Shown: in pieces, positions 37,085 through 46,194 of the stretch | Numbering within the stretch: the first letter of the stretch is position 1 | Layout: every line of letters begins with the position of its first letter | DNA from: Clostridiales bacterium | Lineage (GTDB): Bacteria > Bacillota > Clostridia > Saccharofermentanales > Saccharofermentanaceae | Assembly (NCBI GenBank): GCA_017551625.1 | Contig: JAFZLF010000009.1 | Location: forward strand, 62,001-126,000 | Direction: 5' to 3' | DNA length: 64,000 nucleotides | Notes under the pieces: generated by a model | Databases searched by the model: none | Seen by the model: the letters and a program-made list of their open reading frames with translations, nothing else | Told to the model about the DNA's origin: nothing | Made by a program: the position numbers and the translations under genes

Positions 37085-37450
37085 ATGGCGAAGAAACTAA
37101 GTCAGCTTATCGCTGAAGCAGAAAAGTTTCTCAGAGATTTTGACCAAGCTGAAGCAGGTGGCGGAAGCGGCGATCAGAGCCGCCTTTGCGGCCTGCTTTC
37201 ATATATGGAGCGGTGGCTCCTGTATTTCCAGCACGAGCGGCTCATCCACCTTATCGTGACCGTGCTCTTCGCACTCGCGATGCTGATCGTCTTCAGTGCT
37301 TTTGTCATATCGGGAGGACTCTATCTCCTGCCGTTGCTGGCGCTGATCCTGGTGCTGCTCGTCCCTTATATCGTTCACTATTTCCACCTGGAAAACGGTG
37401 TGCAGAAACTATATACGCTGATCGACGAAATGATGAAACGGAAGGAGTAA
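37085..37450 (+). CDS. Small membrane protein, unknown function
   Basis: 121 residues: a soluble helical N-terminus (about 1-50), two membrane helices (about 57-80 and 82-101) and a short amphipathic end. No family recognised. It lies 13 bases after clpX and 6 before glcK, so it is co-transcribed with both. Confidence 0.7.
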   Translation: MAKKLSQLIAEAEKFLRDFDQAEAGGGSGDQSRLCGLLSYMERWLLYFQHERLIHLIVTVLFALAMLIVFSAFVISGGLYLLPLLALILVLLVPYIVHYFHLENGVQKLYTLIDEMMKRKE

Positions 37451-37456
37451 TGGATT

Positions 37457-38422
37457 ATGGCTAAGTATTACATCTGTCTGGATATCGGCGGCACGAAGGT
37501 GCTCGGTGTCATCTTTAACAGCAAGCGCGAGATCGTGTATCGCGTCAAGAAGAAGACGAAGGCCGGCGGTGATGATTCGCAGAATATCGAGAACACGATC
37601 ATCTCTCTGGTTGAGCAGTTGCTGTCTGAGTACAAGATATCGATCAAGGATGTGGCGGCGATCGCAGCCGGTGCTCCGGGCGTCATCAATATCGAAAAGG
37701 GCATAGTGCTTTTCTCGCCGAATCTTCCATGGAGAAACTATGAGATCAAGAAAGCCATCGAGAAGAAATTCAAAGTGCCTTTCTTTATCGGAAATGACGT
37801 GAATGTAGGCGTATACGGTGAATGGAAATACGGCGCGGCCAAAGGACTGACGCAGGTTGTCGGACTCTTCGTCGGAACCGGTATGGGCGCGGGACTCATC
37901 GTGGATGGCAAGCTCTTCACCGGACATCTCGATAAGGGCGCGGAGTGTGGCCATATGGTGCTCGATCCGGAGGGACCGAAGTGTAACTGCGGACAGAGAG
38001 GCTGCCTCGAGGCGTTCTCCAGTAAGCAGGGCATCTCCGATTATATCCGCACTCAGGCGGCAAGAGGCAGAAGCACCTCGATGGCCAAGGCCGTGGAGAA
38101 GGGAGTCTTTAAGAGTAAGGCGCTGAAAGCAGCATACGACGAAGGCGATGAGGTCACTGTGGAAGCAGTCGACCGGGCCTGCCATTATCTGGCGATCGGT
38201 ATCGGTAATCTCATAAACACCTTCAGCCCGGAGATGGTCGTGCTCGGCGGCGGTGTCATGGAAGCCATGGGAAGCGTGTTCCTCGAGAAAGTCCTTAGGG
38301 ATGTGGATCGCTACTGCATGCCGTCGATCCGGGATACAGTCACGATCAAGGCGGCAGCCCTCGGTGACGATTCGATCCTTTATGGCGCGCTGGCGATGAT
38401 CGATGATATGCTGAAAACCTAA
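37457..38422 (+). CDS. glcK: ROK-family glucokinase
   Basis: 321 residues. Phosphorylates glucose (or a related hexose) with ATP. N-terminal phosphate loop DIGGTKVLG (about 6-14), catalytic Asp in IGNDVNVGVYGE, the GTGMGAGLI motif and the ROK zinc site CGHMVLDPEGPKCNCGQRGCLEAF. Sugar specificity is not fixed by the sequence, but the motif set fits the glucokinase branch. GGAGTAATGG gives the start. Its stop overlaps that of the convergent gene by 4 bases. Confidence 0.9.
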   Translation: MAKYYICLDIGGTKVLGVIFNSKREIVYRVKKKTKAGGDDSQNIENTIISLVEQLLSEYKISIKDVAAIAAGAPGVINIEKGIVLFSPNLPWRNYEIKKAIEKKFKVPFFIGNDVNVGVYGEWKYGAAKGLTQVVGLFVGTGMGAGLIVDGKLFTGHLDKGAECGHMVLDPEGPKCNCGQRGCLEAFSSKQGISDYIRTQAARGRSTSMAKAVEKGVFKSKALKAAYDEGDEVTVEAVDRACHYLAIGIGNLINTFSPEMVVLGGGVMEAMGSVFLEKVLRDVDRYCMPSIRDTVTIKAAALGDDSILYGALAMIDDMLKT

Positions 38423-39654
38423 TCGGATCGCTTATTGTATCTTGCGGATTCATACCGGGAGGTCAGTTCAGAGATGGACGGATCTCCCGTTTCTTTCATC
38501 CGGCTTTCGATCTGGCGGGCAGAGGAGGACGCCTTGACGACCAGTCCCTTCCGCATAGCGCGGGTGACGGCATGATAGTACTGCCTTCGTATCTTCGCAT
38601 CATTGCCGGTACCGAAATCGAGGTGCTTGCCGGAGGTCCTCTTTTTCTTCGGAACTTCCTCTATGATATCCACGACAGCATCATTTTCTACGATTTTCTC
38701 TTCTCCGGATGCATTCCGGAACTGTTTGATGAGTTTCTGGAGAGAGATGACGATGAGGGTGAAAAGAGCAACGGAGATGATCACGAGAAGGATTGTCGTA
38801 ATGATCCTGGAGATAGCCGAAGGTTCACTATTCTGGGAAATGAGATCGGACAGACTTTCTCCTTCTTGCTGGAACTGATCGTCGCCGAAGGATGTTAATC
38901 TGTTGAGCAGGTTGATGATCCAGTTGATAAAGCCCAGAACAGCGGCTACGACACTCTGAACGGCAGTGGTGATTGCATCGACCGGCATAAAAAGAAGCAT
39001 GAACAGAGCGAAAAGCACGCCTCCGATGACCACCACGATCGTAAAGTGGTTCTGCCTCTTAATGTTCTTGACCGGCTGTGTGGCGGAGTGAAGATTATGG
39101 TAGTACCTTCGTTCGAATATATCGAGCTGTCTGGCCGCAAAGTGCAGAGCTACGATAAAGATCGCATCCAGGAAGATGTAGAAAGTCAGGTTGAGAAACC
39201 CCATGATCGTCATGCAGAAAAGAAGTACGACATGAAGTGCCATGGTGAAGAGAAGGCTGTCGATACTCACTTGTTCCGTGATCTTCTGCCAGCGGTGCTT
39301 CATAGAGTGGATAAACAATACGAAGACACAGATCCCCATGTATACTACGCCGAGTGGAGCATACTCAGATCCGCGAAGGACGAGGTAATAGAAACCAATC
39401 AGGTATATGATGCTTGCAGCCAGGTGTAAGCCGATCATGAGCAACTGCGGGATACGTAGTCTCCGGATGAAAACAAATGTGATGCACATGAAACATGTGG
39501 CCAGAAGATTCATGTAAGAAACGTTACTGATACCAAAGTATTCCGCACCCAGAATTTCTAAGGAAACCATGGTGACGCAGTGTGTGAGGGACAGCAGGAT
39601 GTCAACGGCCAGATGAGCGGATACAAAGCGGGGAGAGGTAATCTTACCGGTCAT
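38419..39654 (-). CDS. DUF4129-type membrane protein, module copy A
   Basis: 411 residues with six membrane helices (four in the N-terminal 170 residues, two near 220-245 and 285-310). A cytoplasmic C-terminal domain carries IRRQYYHAVTRAMRKGL and SISELTSRYESARY, the DUF4129-like helical region usually linked to transglutaminase/MoxR systems. Third gene of the MoxR-DUF58-DUF4129 module copy A. It overlaps the DUF58 gene by 11 bases and is paralogous to the gene at 41917. Confidence 0.8.
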   Translation of the reverse strand: MTGKITSPRFVSAHLAVDILLSLTHCVTMVSLEILGAEYFGISNVSYMNLLATCFMCITFVFIRRLRIPQLLMIGLHLAASIIYLIGFYYLVLRGSEYAPLGVVYMGICVFVLFIHSMKHRWQKITEQVSIDSLLFTMALHVVLLFCMTIMGFLNLTFYIFLDAIFIVALHFAARQLDIFERRYYHNLHSATQPVKNIKRQNHFTIVVVIGGVLFALFMLLFMPVDAITTAVQSVVAAVLGFINWIINLLNRLTSFGDDQFQQEGESLSDLISQNSEPSAISRIITTILLVIISVALFTLIVISLQKLIKQFRNASGEEKIVENDAVVDIIEEVPKKKRTSGKHLDFGTGNDAKIRRQYYHAVTRAMRKGLVVKASSSARQIESRMKETGDPSISELTSRYESARYNKRSD

Positions 39655-40777
39655 TTCCTTTAACCTCCCATCGCATGTAGCTGGAAGAAAGCTCCGACTC
39701 CAGCTTGATATTCGGCATCGTACTGAAGCAGGGCATGATCCATAGAAGTGATGGACGCTTCTTCTTGAGGTTCTTGATCATCGGCCGGAAGCTACCCTCG
39801 CTCTTCGGCGAGATGACCACGATATAGTCATTGGCTCCGGTTTTCTGGAGAAATTCACAGATCAGATCGTTGAAGGAGATAACACCGGCGCCTAAGTCAA
39901 TACGTGCCAGTGCCAGACCACGCCTCAGATTGTCCTGGCCTTCCGAAATGGTCGGATCAATGACGGTCGCTCCGGTCACGGCATCGATGCCGTTGGTGAA
40001 TAGCTGGGAAGGGATCCCGGCTTCACTTAGTTCGCAGGAGTACGAGTAGGCAAGACTGATCGCTTTTTCCAGTAGTATGACGGATTTTCTCATGTTGTAG
40101 AACTCGAGATTCAGAAAGATCGATACCTGTCTGGTCGAGGTGGATGTATTCTGATTGACCATGAAATCGCCGGCCCTGGCCGTGGCTGTCCAGTTGATGG
40201 AACGCATAGGATCCCATGGCTGATATTCACGGATCCCGGAGAAGGAGAAAGGGTCTGTCAGAAGAGTTCTTCTCTGGAGAATGTCGCTGAAGGTGATGGA
40301 AAGGAGTGTCCGCATCTCCGGCGTGTGGATCCGTTCCGGAAGGATCGTGATGTTGGCATCGTTATCGAAGGTCTTCGTGATCTTTTCGGTAAGGAGCATA
40401 TCAGAAGTGGTCAGATTTACACGGACAAACGAATAATAGCCGCGTCTTGAACACTTGACCTTGATTTTTCTGGTGTGACGCGAAAACGGCTTCATGGTGA
40501 GCATATCTTCTCTATAGATAAGATCGGACAAGGAAGAATTCGTCATATCCAGGAACTGCAGCGAGACCGGAGACTCGAATTTCAGGAGGACGAAGGGAAG
40601 AGGAAGACGTTTATTGTTTTCGGCGACCTCGATCACTTCAATCACTTCTCCGTACTGGGCGACCGGCTGAGAAAAAGACACATGCAGTGACAGATGATCC
40701 AGCGCATGCTTGCGATAGAGGATCAGTTCGACGACGGCAAGAACAGCCAGTAATGCTAGAAAAACGACCAGTTTCAT
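39644..40777 (-). CDS. DUF58 protein, module copy A
   Basis: 377 residues. Two N-terminal membrane helices are minimal here (about 1-20); the rest is a von Willebrand-like domain. The DUF58 signature GIREYQPWDPMRSINWTATAR lies near residue 185. Such proteins partner MoxR ATPases, probably in assembling or maturing envelope complexes. ATG overlaps the moxR stop by 4 bases. Confidence 0.88.
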   Translation of the reverse strand: MKLVVFLALLAVLAVVELILYRKHALDHLSLHVSFSQPVAQYGEVIEVIEVAENNKRLPLPFVLLKFESPVSLQFLDMTNSSLSDLIYREDMLTMKPFSRHTRKIKVKCSRRGYYSFVRVNLTTSDMLLTEKITKTFDNDANITILPERIHTPEMRTLLSITFSDILQRRTLLTDPFSFSGIREYQPWDPMRSINWTATARAGDFMVNQNTSTSTRQVSIFLNLEFYNMRKSVILLEKAISLAYSYSCELSEAGIPSQLFTNGIDAVTGATVIDPTISEGQDNLRRGLALARIDLGAGVISFNDLICEFLQKTGANDYIVVISPKSEGSFRPMIKNLKKKRPSLLWIMPCFSTMPNIKLESELSSSYMRWEVKGNDR

Positions 40778-41766
40778 TTGTTAGTAAAATCTTCAGTAGG
40801 GCAGGCAACGGTATTTAAAATGGATTGGATCACGGAGGCAGCGTGGTCATGCTGTGTCTGGAAGGAGCCGTCTTTGGAAACGGCGCCGGCGGCATGCATC
40901 GAAAGTCGATGGGCAAGTACCGGAACAGCCAGCTCCTTGATATCATCCGGTGTCACGAAAGACCGTCCGGAAAGAAGGGCGAGTGCTCTTGCTGCGGAGA
41001 CCAGGGCCAGAAGTGCACGTGGACTTGCGCCGATACGTACTTCCGGAGATGTTCTCGTGGCTTCTACTACGGATGTCGCATAATCATATACGCAATCCGC
41101 GACGAATACTTCGGAGGAATCTTTCTGCATAGAGAGGAGATCTTCTGCAGTGGCGACAGGTTCAAGTGTGATGAGAGGATCTGTCTTGGCGAAACGCTTC
41201 AGGATCGTGATACTCTCCTCGTGAGACGGATAGTCCATAGACAGCATCAGCAGGAAACGGTCGAGCTGGGCTTCCGGAAGCGGGAAGGTACCCTGGGATT
41301 CGATCGGATTCTGTGTCGCGATAACGAGGAACGGTGGCGGGAGCTTTCTGGTCTCTCCATCCACGGTGACCTGCTTTTCTTCCATACACTCGAGAAGTGC
41401 GGACTGCGTCCTTGCGGTGGCGCGGTTGATCTCGTCGGCCAGAAGAATATTCGTGAAGAGCGGTCCCTCTCGGAAGACAAACTTGTCTGCGCTTCTGTCG
41501 AAGTAGTGGATGCCCGTTAAGTCCGAAGGAAGAAGATCGATCGTAAACTGCACTCGCTTGAAGTCGAGACTGAGTGACTGGGCCAGGGCCCGGGCTGTCT
41601 TGGTCTTTCCGGTGCCGGGAACGTCCTCCAGGAGCACGTGACCGCCGACTATCATGGCGACCAGCAGAAGTTCGATCTGCTTGTCTTTTCCGACGATAAC
41701 CTGATTCACATTGTTGATGATCGAAGATGCGACAGAACTATTGGCTGTCTGTTCAGAAACCGACAT
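40774..41766 (-). CDS. MoxR-family AAA+ ATPase, module copy A
   Basis: 330 residues. Walker A GTGKTKTARALAQ (about 48), Walker B ILLADEINRA, then TQSALLECMEEKQVTVDGETRKLPPPF, ATQNPIESQGTFPLPEAQLDRF. It is a chaperone-like ATPase acting with the DUF58 partner. GGAGGTAATT precedes the ATG. Its own promoter lies about 100 bases upstream, so copy A is a separate transcription unit. Confidence 0.93.
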   Translation of the reverse strand: MSVSEQTANSSVASSIINNVNQVIVGKDKQIELLLVAMIVGGHVLLEDVPGTGKTKTARALAQSLSLDFKRVQFTIDLLPSDLTGIHYFDRSADKFVFREGPLFTNILLADEINRATARTQSALLECMEEKQVTVDGETRKLPPPFLVIATQNPIESQGTFPLPEAQLDRFLLMLSMDYPSHEESITILKRFAKTDPLITLEPVATAEDLLSMQKDSSEVFVADCVYDYATSVVEATRTSPEVRIGASPRALLALVSAARALALLSGRSFVTPDDIKELAVPVLAHRLSMHAAGAVSKDGSFQTQHDHAASVIQSILNTVACPTEDFTNK

Positions 41767-41863
41767 AATTACCTCCGCCCAAGCACCGCTGTCTTCTGGA
41801 ATAATTGAGACCTGAAGGGTGCTGCTTATATCAAAATAGTAGGATCAGTAATAAATCAATTTA

Positions 41864-41892
41864 ATTATACCTTGTATCGCCGGCTTTGTCAG
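41864..41892 (-). promoter_or_regulatory. Promoter of MoxR module copy A
   Basis: On the minus strand CTGACA (41892-41887), 17-base spacer, TATAAT (41869-41864). The flanks match the promoter of copy B (AACTGACAAA...TATAATTAAAT). Confidence 0.85.
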
Positions 41893-41916
41893 TTGCTGTA
41901 TGCGGAGGCACGTCCG

Positions 41917-43119
41917 TTACTCTTCCTTCTTACCGTAACGGACAGATTCATACCGGGAGGTCAGTTCAGAGATGGATGAATCACCGTTTTCTTTCAGTGC
42001 AGACTCGATTTGCTCCGGTGTATAGGAAGGGTCGATCCTGGTACCGGTATGGATCGCTTTCTGCACAGTCTTATAGTACTTCTTCCGGATCTCCTGCTCA
42101 TAGCCATCCCCGAAATCTTTCTCGGAAGAACGGGGTTCTTCGTCCTCGCAGAAATCCTCGATGAGATCGACGACCGCATCATCGGAGCTTCTGACGATTT
42201 CAGAGGGCCTTTCCGCATGGAATAGTCTGAGGAACATACGGAAAGCTTTAAATACCGCAACAAGGAAGACAATAACGATTACGACGGAAAACAGCACGAA
42301 GATGATCTGCACGAAGAGCGGTTCACTTCCGCCACCTACTTCAGGTGCCGGCATCTCCATCTCGTTTCCAATACTTTCCTCCTCATCGGGCAGGAGACGG
42401 CTTAGGAACTTTCCGACCATGACGGCAAAGGAACGCAGGGCGGAGAGGATCGAGCTGATCGGAATCATGTTCAGGATCAGAAGCGCCAGCAAAATGCCAC
42501 CGCCTATGAAAAAGACGGTCATGTAGTTTTGCTGCCTGATCTGCCTGACGTACTGGGTGCCGGACTGGGTATTGTGGTAATACTTTGCGTCGATCGTATA
42601 TAGCTGCCTGGCTACGAGGTACGCACATACGATCAGAAGCACATCCAGCATAACGGCCTGACGGAGTGAGCCTCTGCTGATGAGGATCAGTATCAGATGT
42701 AGCGCCATAGAGGCGACAAATAAGTCATGGGCAACGGTGGAGATAGAGGTGATCCGGAAACGCCAGAACAGCGAGTAGATCAGATTTGCCGTGGCCATGA
42801 ATCCCAGATAAATGAGGCTTGACGTGATGTTTCTTCTTCCTTCCTGTGTCAGTATTAAAAACATGACAAATATATACACCGCTACCGGGAGTACATGCAG
42901 AAGAAGCATGGGCACCAGCCTGATGCGCAGACGCCGGATGAACACGAAGATCTCTGTAAGGAGAGTGACTGAAAACAGATGCAGGAAGCGTAAGTCGATG
43001 ACTCCTTCGTAGAGTACGGCCATGCGAACTAAGGTCAGGACCGTAAACGCGAAGATCAGGGACGCGAAAAGATCGGTGACCAGCTGGTAGGATGCAAAAC
43101 GGGATTTCTTCTCAGTCAT
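41917..43119 (-). CDS. DUF4129-type membrane protein, module copy B
   Basis: 400 residues, same plan as the gene at 38419: membrane helices in the N-terminal half, two more near 200-225 and 265-290, and the C-terminal IRKKYYKTVQKAIHTGTRIDP and SISELTSRYESVRYGK ending. It overlaps its DUF58 gene by 8 bases. No transglutaminase domain is present in either copy. Confidence 0.8.
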   Translation of the reverse strand: MTEKKSRFASYQLVTDLFASLIFAFTVLTLVRMAVLYEGVIDLRFLHLFSVTLLTEIFVFIRRLRIRLVPMLLLHVLPVAVYIFVMFLILTQEGRRNITSSLIYLGFMATANLIYSLFWRFRITSISTVAHDLFVASMALHLILILISRGSLRQAVMLDVLLIVCAYLVARQLYTIDAKYYHNTQSGTQYVRQIRQQNYMTVFFIGGGILLALLILNMIPISSILSALRSFAVMVGKFLSRLLPDEEESIGNEMEMPAPEVGGGSEPLFVQIIFVLFSVVIVIVFLVAVFKAFRMFLRLFHAERPSEIVRSSDDAVVDLIEDFCEDEEPRSSEKDFGDGYEQEIRKKYYKTVQKAIHTGTRIDPSYTPEQIESALKENGDSSISELTSRYESVRYGKKEE

Positions 43120-44242
43120 GGTCCGATGTCTCCCATCTGTAGTATTGGTCCTTCAGCTCGCCTTCGACGTCGATCTTCGGAGTGAGACGGTAACAGGGCA
43201 TCACCCAGAGAAGAGAAGGCCGAAGAGGCAGAATACCTAAGAGGCTTTCCCGGAAAAGATGATCATTTCTTGGTGAGATGATGACCGTGTAATCGTCGGA
43301 AGGAGCCTGAACGATATAGTCCTCCAGAATATCGGCAAACGGAAGCACTTCCTTTCCTAGGTCGATACGGGCCAGTTTCTCACCACGCCGTGGCATATCG
43401 GCCGCGTTGGACGAGCTTTCCATGGAGACGGGAAGACCGGTCAGGATATCTCTGCCGTTGGAGTGAAGGGCGCAGGGGATCCCGGCTTCACAAAGCCACA
43501 ACATGTAGGAATAAGCGAGACTTATAGACTTCTCTAAGAGAGAATCCGAATTCTTCCGATCATAGAATTCCAGATTCAGAAGAATGGTCACCTGCTTCAT
43601 GGAAGTAGAGGCATTCTGGTTGACCATGAAATCTCCACTGCGCGCGGTAGCCGTCCAGTTGATGGTGTTCATCGGATCCCGTGGCTGGTATTCCCGGATC
43701 CCGGAAAAGGCGAATGGGTCGGTCAGAAGAGTCCGGCGCTGCAGCACATCACTAAAGGTGATGGACATCAGGGAACTCAGTTCCCCGACATCGACCTCTT
43801 CCGGCAGGATCGTGATGTTAGAGGCCTTATCCAATTCTTTGGTGATCTTTTCTATCAGGAGCATATCGGAAGTGGTGATACTCACACGGATGAAAGAATA
43901 GTATCCGCGTCTCATACACTGAGCCTTGATCCGGCGGGTATGACGTGAGAAAGACTTCATGGTAAGCATATCTTCGCGGTACAGGAGGTCGGACCTGGTG
44001 ATGTTCGTCATGTCCAGAAACCGAAGGGAGACCGGGGATTCGAACTTGAGAAGCAGAAAAGGAAGAGGCATGCTCTTATTGTTCCGGGCAATCTCCACGA
44101 CCTCGATGATCTCGCCGAACCGGGCCAGATCCGTAGAAAAATGCACATCCACACTCAGATCATCCAGAGCATGCCTGCGATAGATGAATAGTTCAACAGC
44201 GGCCATTATGGCCAGAAGGATCAGAAAGACCAGAAGTACCAT
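43112..44242 (-). CDS. DUF58 protein, module copy B
   Basis: 376 residues, highly similar to the copy-A protein across its length, with GIREYQPRDPMNTINWTATAR. Copy B keeps the consensus Arg-Asp where copy A has Trp-Asp. Its ATG shares one base with the moxR stop (TAATG), suggesting translational coupling. Confidence 0.88.
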   Translation of the reverse strand: MVLLVFLILLAIMAAVELFIYRRHALDDLSVDVHFSTDLARFGEIIEVVEIARNNKSMPLPFLLLKFESPVSLRFLDMTNITRSDLLYREDMLTMKSFSRHTRRIKAQCMRRGYYSFIRVSITTSDMLLIEKITKELDKASNITILPEEVDVGELSSLMSITFSDVLQRRTLLTDPFAFSGIREYQPRDPMNTINWTATARSGDFMVNQNASTSMKQVTILLNLEFYDRKNSDSLLEKSISLAYSYMLWLCEAGIPCALHSNGRDILTGLPVSMESSSNAADMPRRGEKLARIDLGKEVLPFADILEDYIVQAPSDDYTVIISPRNDHLFRESLLGILPLRPSLLWVMPCYRLTPKIDVEGELKDQYYRWETSDHD

Positions 44243-45237
44243 TAATGGTCAAAATCCTCCGTCGGACAGGGAACGGAGTCCAGGATGCTGCTTACGACAG
44301 ATGCGGCATAATCGTGCTTGCTCATGAATGTACCGTCGGCGTTGCGTGAAGATGCACCGGAGGACTGCATGGACAGACGGTGCGCGAGGACCGGTACAGC
44401 CAGTTCTTTAAAATCTTCCGGCACGCAGTGGGCTCGGCCACGAATAAATGCCAGTGCTTTTGCCGCTGCGACAAAGGCAAGAAGGGCGCGCGGGCTGGCG
44501 CCGACACGGATCTCTGAAGTATGACGCGTGGATTCGACAATGGAAGCCGCGTAGTCAAAGAGAAGATCGGAAACGAAGATCTTACGGGCTTTTTCCTGCA
44601 TGGCAGATAACTCGGCAGGATCGGCCACAGCCACTAAAGTGGTGAGCGGGTCCTCGGTATCGTAACGTTTCAGAATGGCGATACTCTCCTCGTGAGACGG
44701 ATAGTCCATGGACAGCATCATGAGGAAGCGGTCGAGCTGGGCTTCCGGAAGCGGGAAGGTGCCATGGGATTCGATCGGGTTCTGGGTCGCGATAACGAGG
44801 AACGGCGGTGGGAGCTTTCTGGTCTCCCCATCCACGGTGACCTGCTTTTCTTCCATACACTCGAGAAGAGCCGACTGTGTCCTGGCCGTGGCACGGTTGA
44901 TCTCATCGGCCAGAAGGATATTTGTGAAGATAGGGCCCTCGCGGAAGACGAACTGATCGGCTTTTCTATCGAAATAGTGAAGGCCGGTCAGGTCAGAAGG
45001 AAGAAGGTCGATCGTAAACTGCACTCGCTTAAAGTCCAAGCTGAGAGACTGCGCCAGCGCTCGGGCTGTCTTGGTCTTTCCGGTGCCGGGAACGTCCTCG
45101 AGAAGTACGTGGCCGCCGGTAAGAAGGGCGACCATGAGAAGTTCGATCTGCTTATCCTTCCCAACGATGACCTTTCCCACGTTTTCGATAATGCGGGAAA
45201 TCACCTGATTTCCGTTTGTACCTGCTGTATTGTCCAT
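44242..45237 (-). CDS. MoxR-family AAA+ ATPase, module copy B
   Basis: 331 residues, nearly identical in the ATPase core to copy A (same Walker A, Walker B and VDGETRKLPPPF segments), with differences in the C-terminal lid. GGAGGG precedes the ATG. A 23-residue membrane ORF with a perfect ribosome site lies 24 bases upstream in the same leader. Confidence 0.93.
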   Translation of the reverse strand: MDNTAGTNGNQVISRIIENVGKVIVGKDKQIELLMVALLTGGHVLLEDVPGTGKTKTARALAQSLSLDFKRVQFTIDLLPSDLTGLHYFDRKADQFVFREGPIFTNILLADEINRATARTQSALLECMEEKQVTVDGETRKLPPPFLVIATQNPIESHGTFPLPEAQLDRFLMMLSMDYPSHEESIAILKRYDTEDPLTTLVAVADPAELSAMQEKARKIFVSDLLFDYAASIVESTRHTSEIRVGASPRALLAFVAAAKALAFIRGRAHCVPEDFKELAVPVLAHRLSMQSSGASSRNADGTFMSKHDYAASVVSSILDSVPCPTEDFDH

Positions 45238-45261
45238 AAACCCTCCGAAAAGCGACCAAAA

Positions 45262-45333
45262 TTATACGAAAAAGAATGTGGCTGCGACCATAACAATCGA
45301 CAACATAAAAATTAAGAACTTCCGGTTACCCAT
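45262..45333 (-). CDS. 23-residue hydrophobic peptide ORF in the MoxR copy-B leader
   Basis: ATG 45333 to TAA 45262 encodes MGNRKFLIFMLSIVMVAATFFFV: a short basic N-terminus then about 17 hydrophobic residues, a single membrane helix. An AGGAGGTG ribosome site lies 6 bases before the ATG, as good as any in the window. It sits downstream of the copy-B promoter and 24 bases before the MoxR start. It could be a micro-protein partner of the envelope module or a regulatory leader peptide. Copy A has no room for an equivalent ORF with such a site. Confidence 0.6.
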   Translation of the reverse strand: MGNRKFLIFMLSIVMVAATFFFV

Positions 45334-45503
45334 GAGGCACCTCCTGATGGTTTTCTACTCTAAACCTATCAGTAAAGCATCATCCGGTCAATCGACTGTT
45401 GGTAGAGTGCTGTAATTTCAGGCGTTTGCGGTCCGGCTCCACTTTGAGTTTATCACTCCGTAAAAGCCCCCAATGCATGCTCAGACGATCAAATTGGTAT
45501 TTA

Positions 45504-45532
45504 ATTATATATGTATTTGTCGGATTTGTCAG
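45504..45532 (-). promoter_or_regulatory. Promoter of MoxR module copy B
   Basis: Minus strand CTGACA (45532-45527), 17-base spacer, TATAAT (45509-45504). It starts a leader of about 260 nt before MoxR. The same boxes and spacing are used by copy A. Confidence 0.85.
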
Positions 45533-45561
45533 TTGACACTTCTTTGCCTGAAAACTATTAT
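45533..45561 (+). promoter_or_regulatory. Promoter of the XRE-cupin/acyl-CoA synthetase unit
   Basis: TTGACA (45533-45538), 17-base spacer, TATTAT (45556-45561); a TATAAT three bases on is an alternative. Its -35 abuts the -35 of the divergent MoxR promoter, forming the palindrome TGTCA-GT-TGACA (45527-45538). Confidence 0.8.
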
Positions 45562-45627
45562 AATAAGACCGATATTATGGACTAGTTGTGTAGAAAATCG
45601 GCACGAAACGTTTTAGGAGGGATCAAT

Positions 45628-46191
45628 ATGACAGATCAACTGCGTCAGATCGGTGAGCGTATCGCGGCACTTCGTGACATCGAAGAGATCGATGTGAAAA
45701 CAATGGCTGCGAGACTCGATATGTCCGAAGAAGATTACATTCTTTACGAAGAAGGAAAGAAAGACTTTTCCGTCTCATTTCTTAACAACGTCGCGGTGAT
45801 CCTGGGTGTCGATATGGTAGACCTTATGGTCGGCGATTCTCCGAAACTCTCTATCGCTTGTGTCGTCCGCAAGGGCGAAGGATTTGAAATTGACCGCCGT
45901 GCGGCATATAACTACAAGCATCTTGCATTTACATTCAGAAAAAAGATCGCGGAGCCGTTCTATGTAACGGTGGAACCGAATGATATAGAAAAGCCGACCC
46001 AGCATGCCCATGAGGGACAGGAATTCGACTACGTACTTGAAGGTTCGATGACATTCTTCATCGGCGATATCGTCTACGAATTGAGCGAAGGCGACAGCGT
46101 GTACTTTAATTCCGATATTCCGCATGCTATGAAGGCAACCAACGGGAAACCGTGTAAATTCCTGGCGATCGTAATGAAAGGGGATATTTGA
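45628..46191 (+). CDS. XRE-type regulator with cupin domain
   Basis: 187 residues from ATG 45628, preceded by TAGGAGGGATC. N-terminal helix-turn-helix (about 5-60: IGERIAALRDIEEIDVKTMAARL). C-terminal cupin (about 110-185) with HAHEGQEFDYVLEGSMTFFIGD and the second motif YFNSDIPHAMKA. This two-domain type usually senses a small molecule through the cupin. It is three bases from the acyl-CoA synthetase gene, a pairing common in Clostridia, so it probably regulates or responds to that pathway. Confidence 0.9.
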   Translation: MTDQLRQIGERIAALRDIEEIDVKTMAARLDMSEEDYILYEEGKKDFSVSFLNNVAVILGVDMVDLMVGDSPKLSIACVVRKGEGFEIDRRAAYNYKHLAFTFRKKIAEPFYVTVEPNDIEKPTQHAHEGQEFDYVLEGSMTFFIGDIVYELSEGDSVYFNSDIPHAMKATNGKPCKFLAIVMKGDI

Positions 46192-46194
46192 TCC

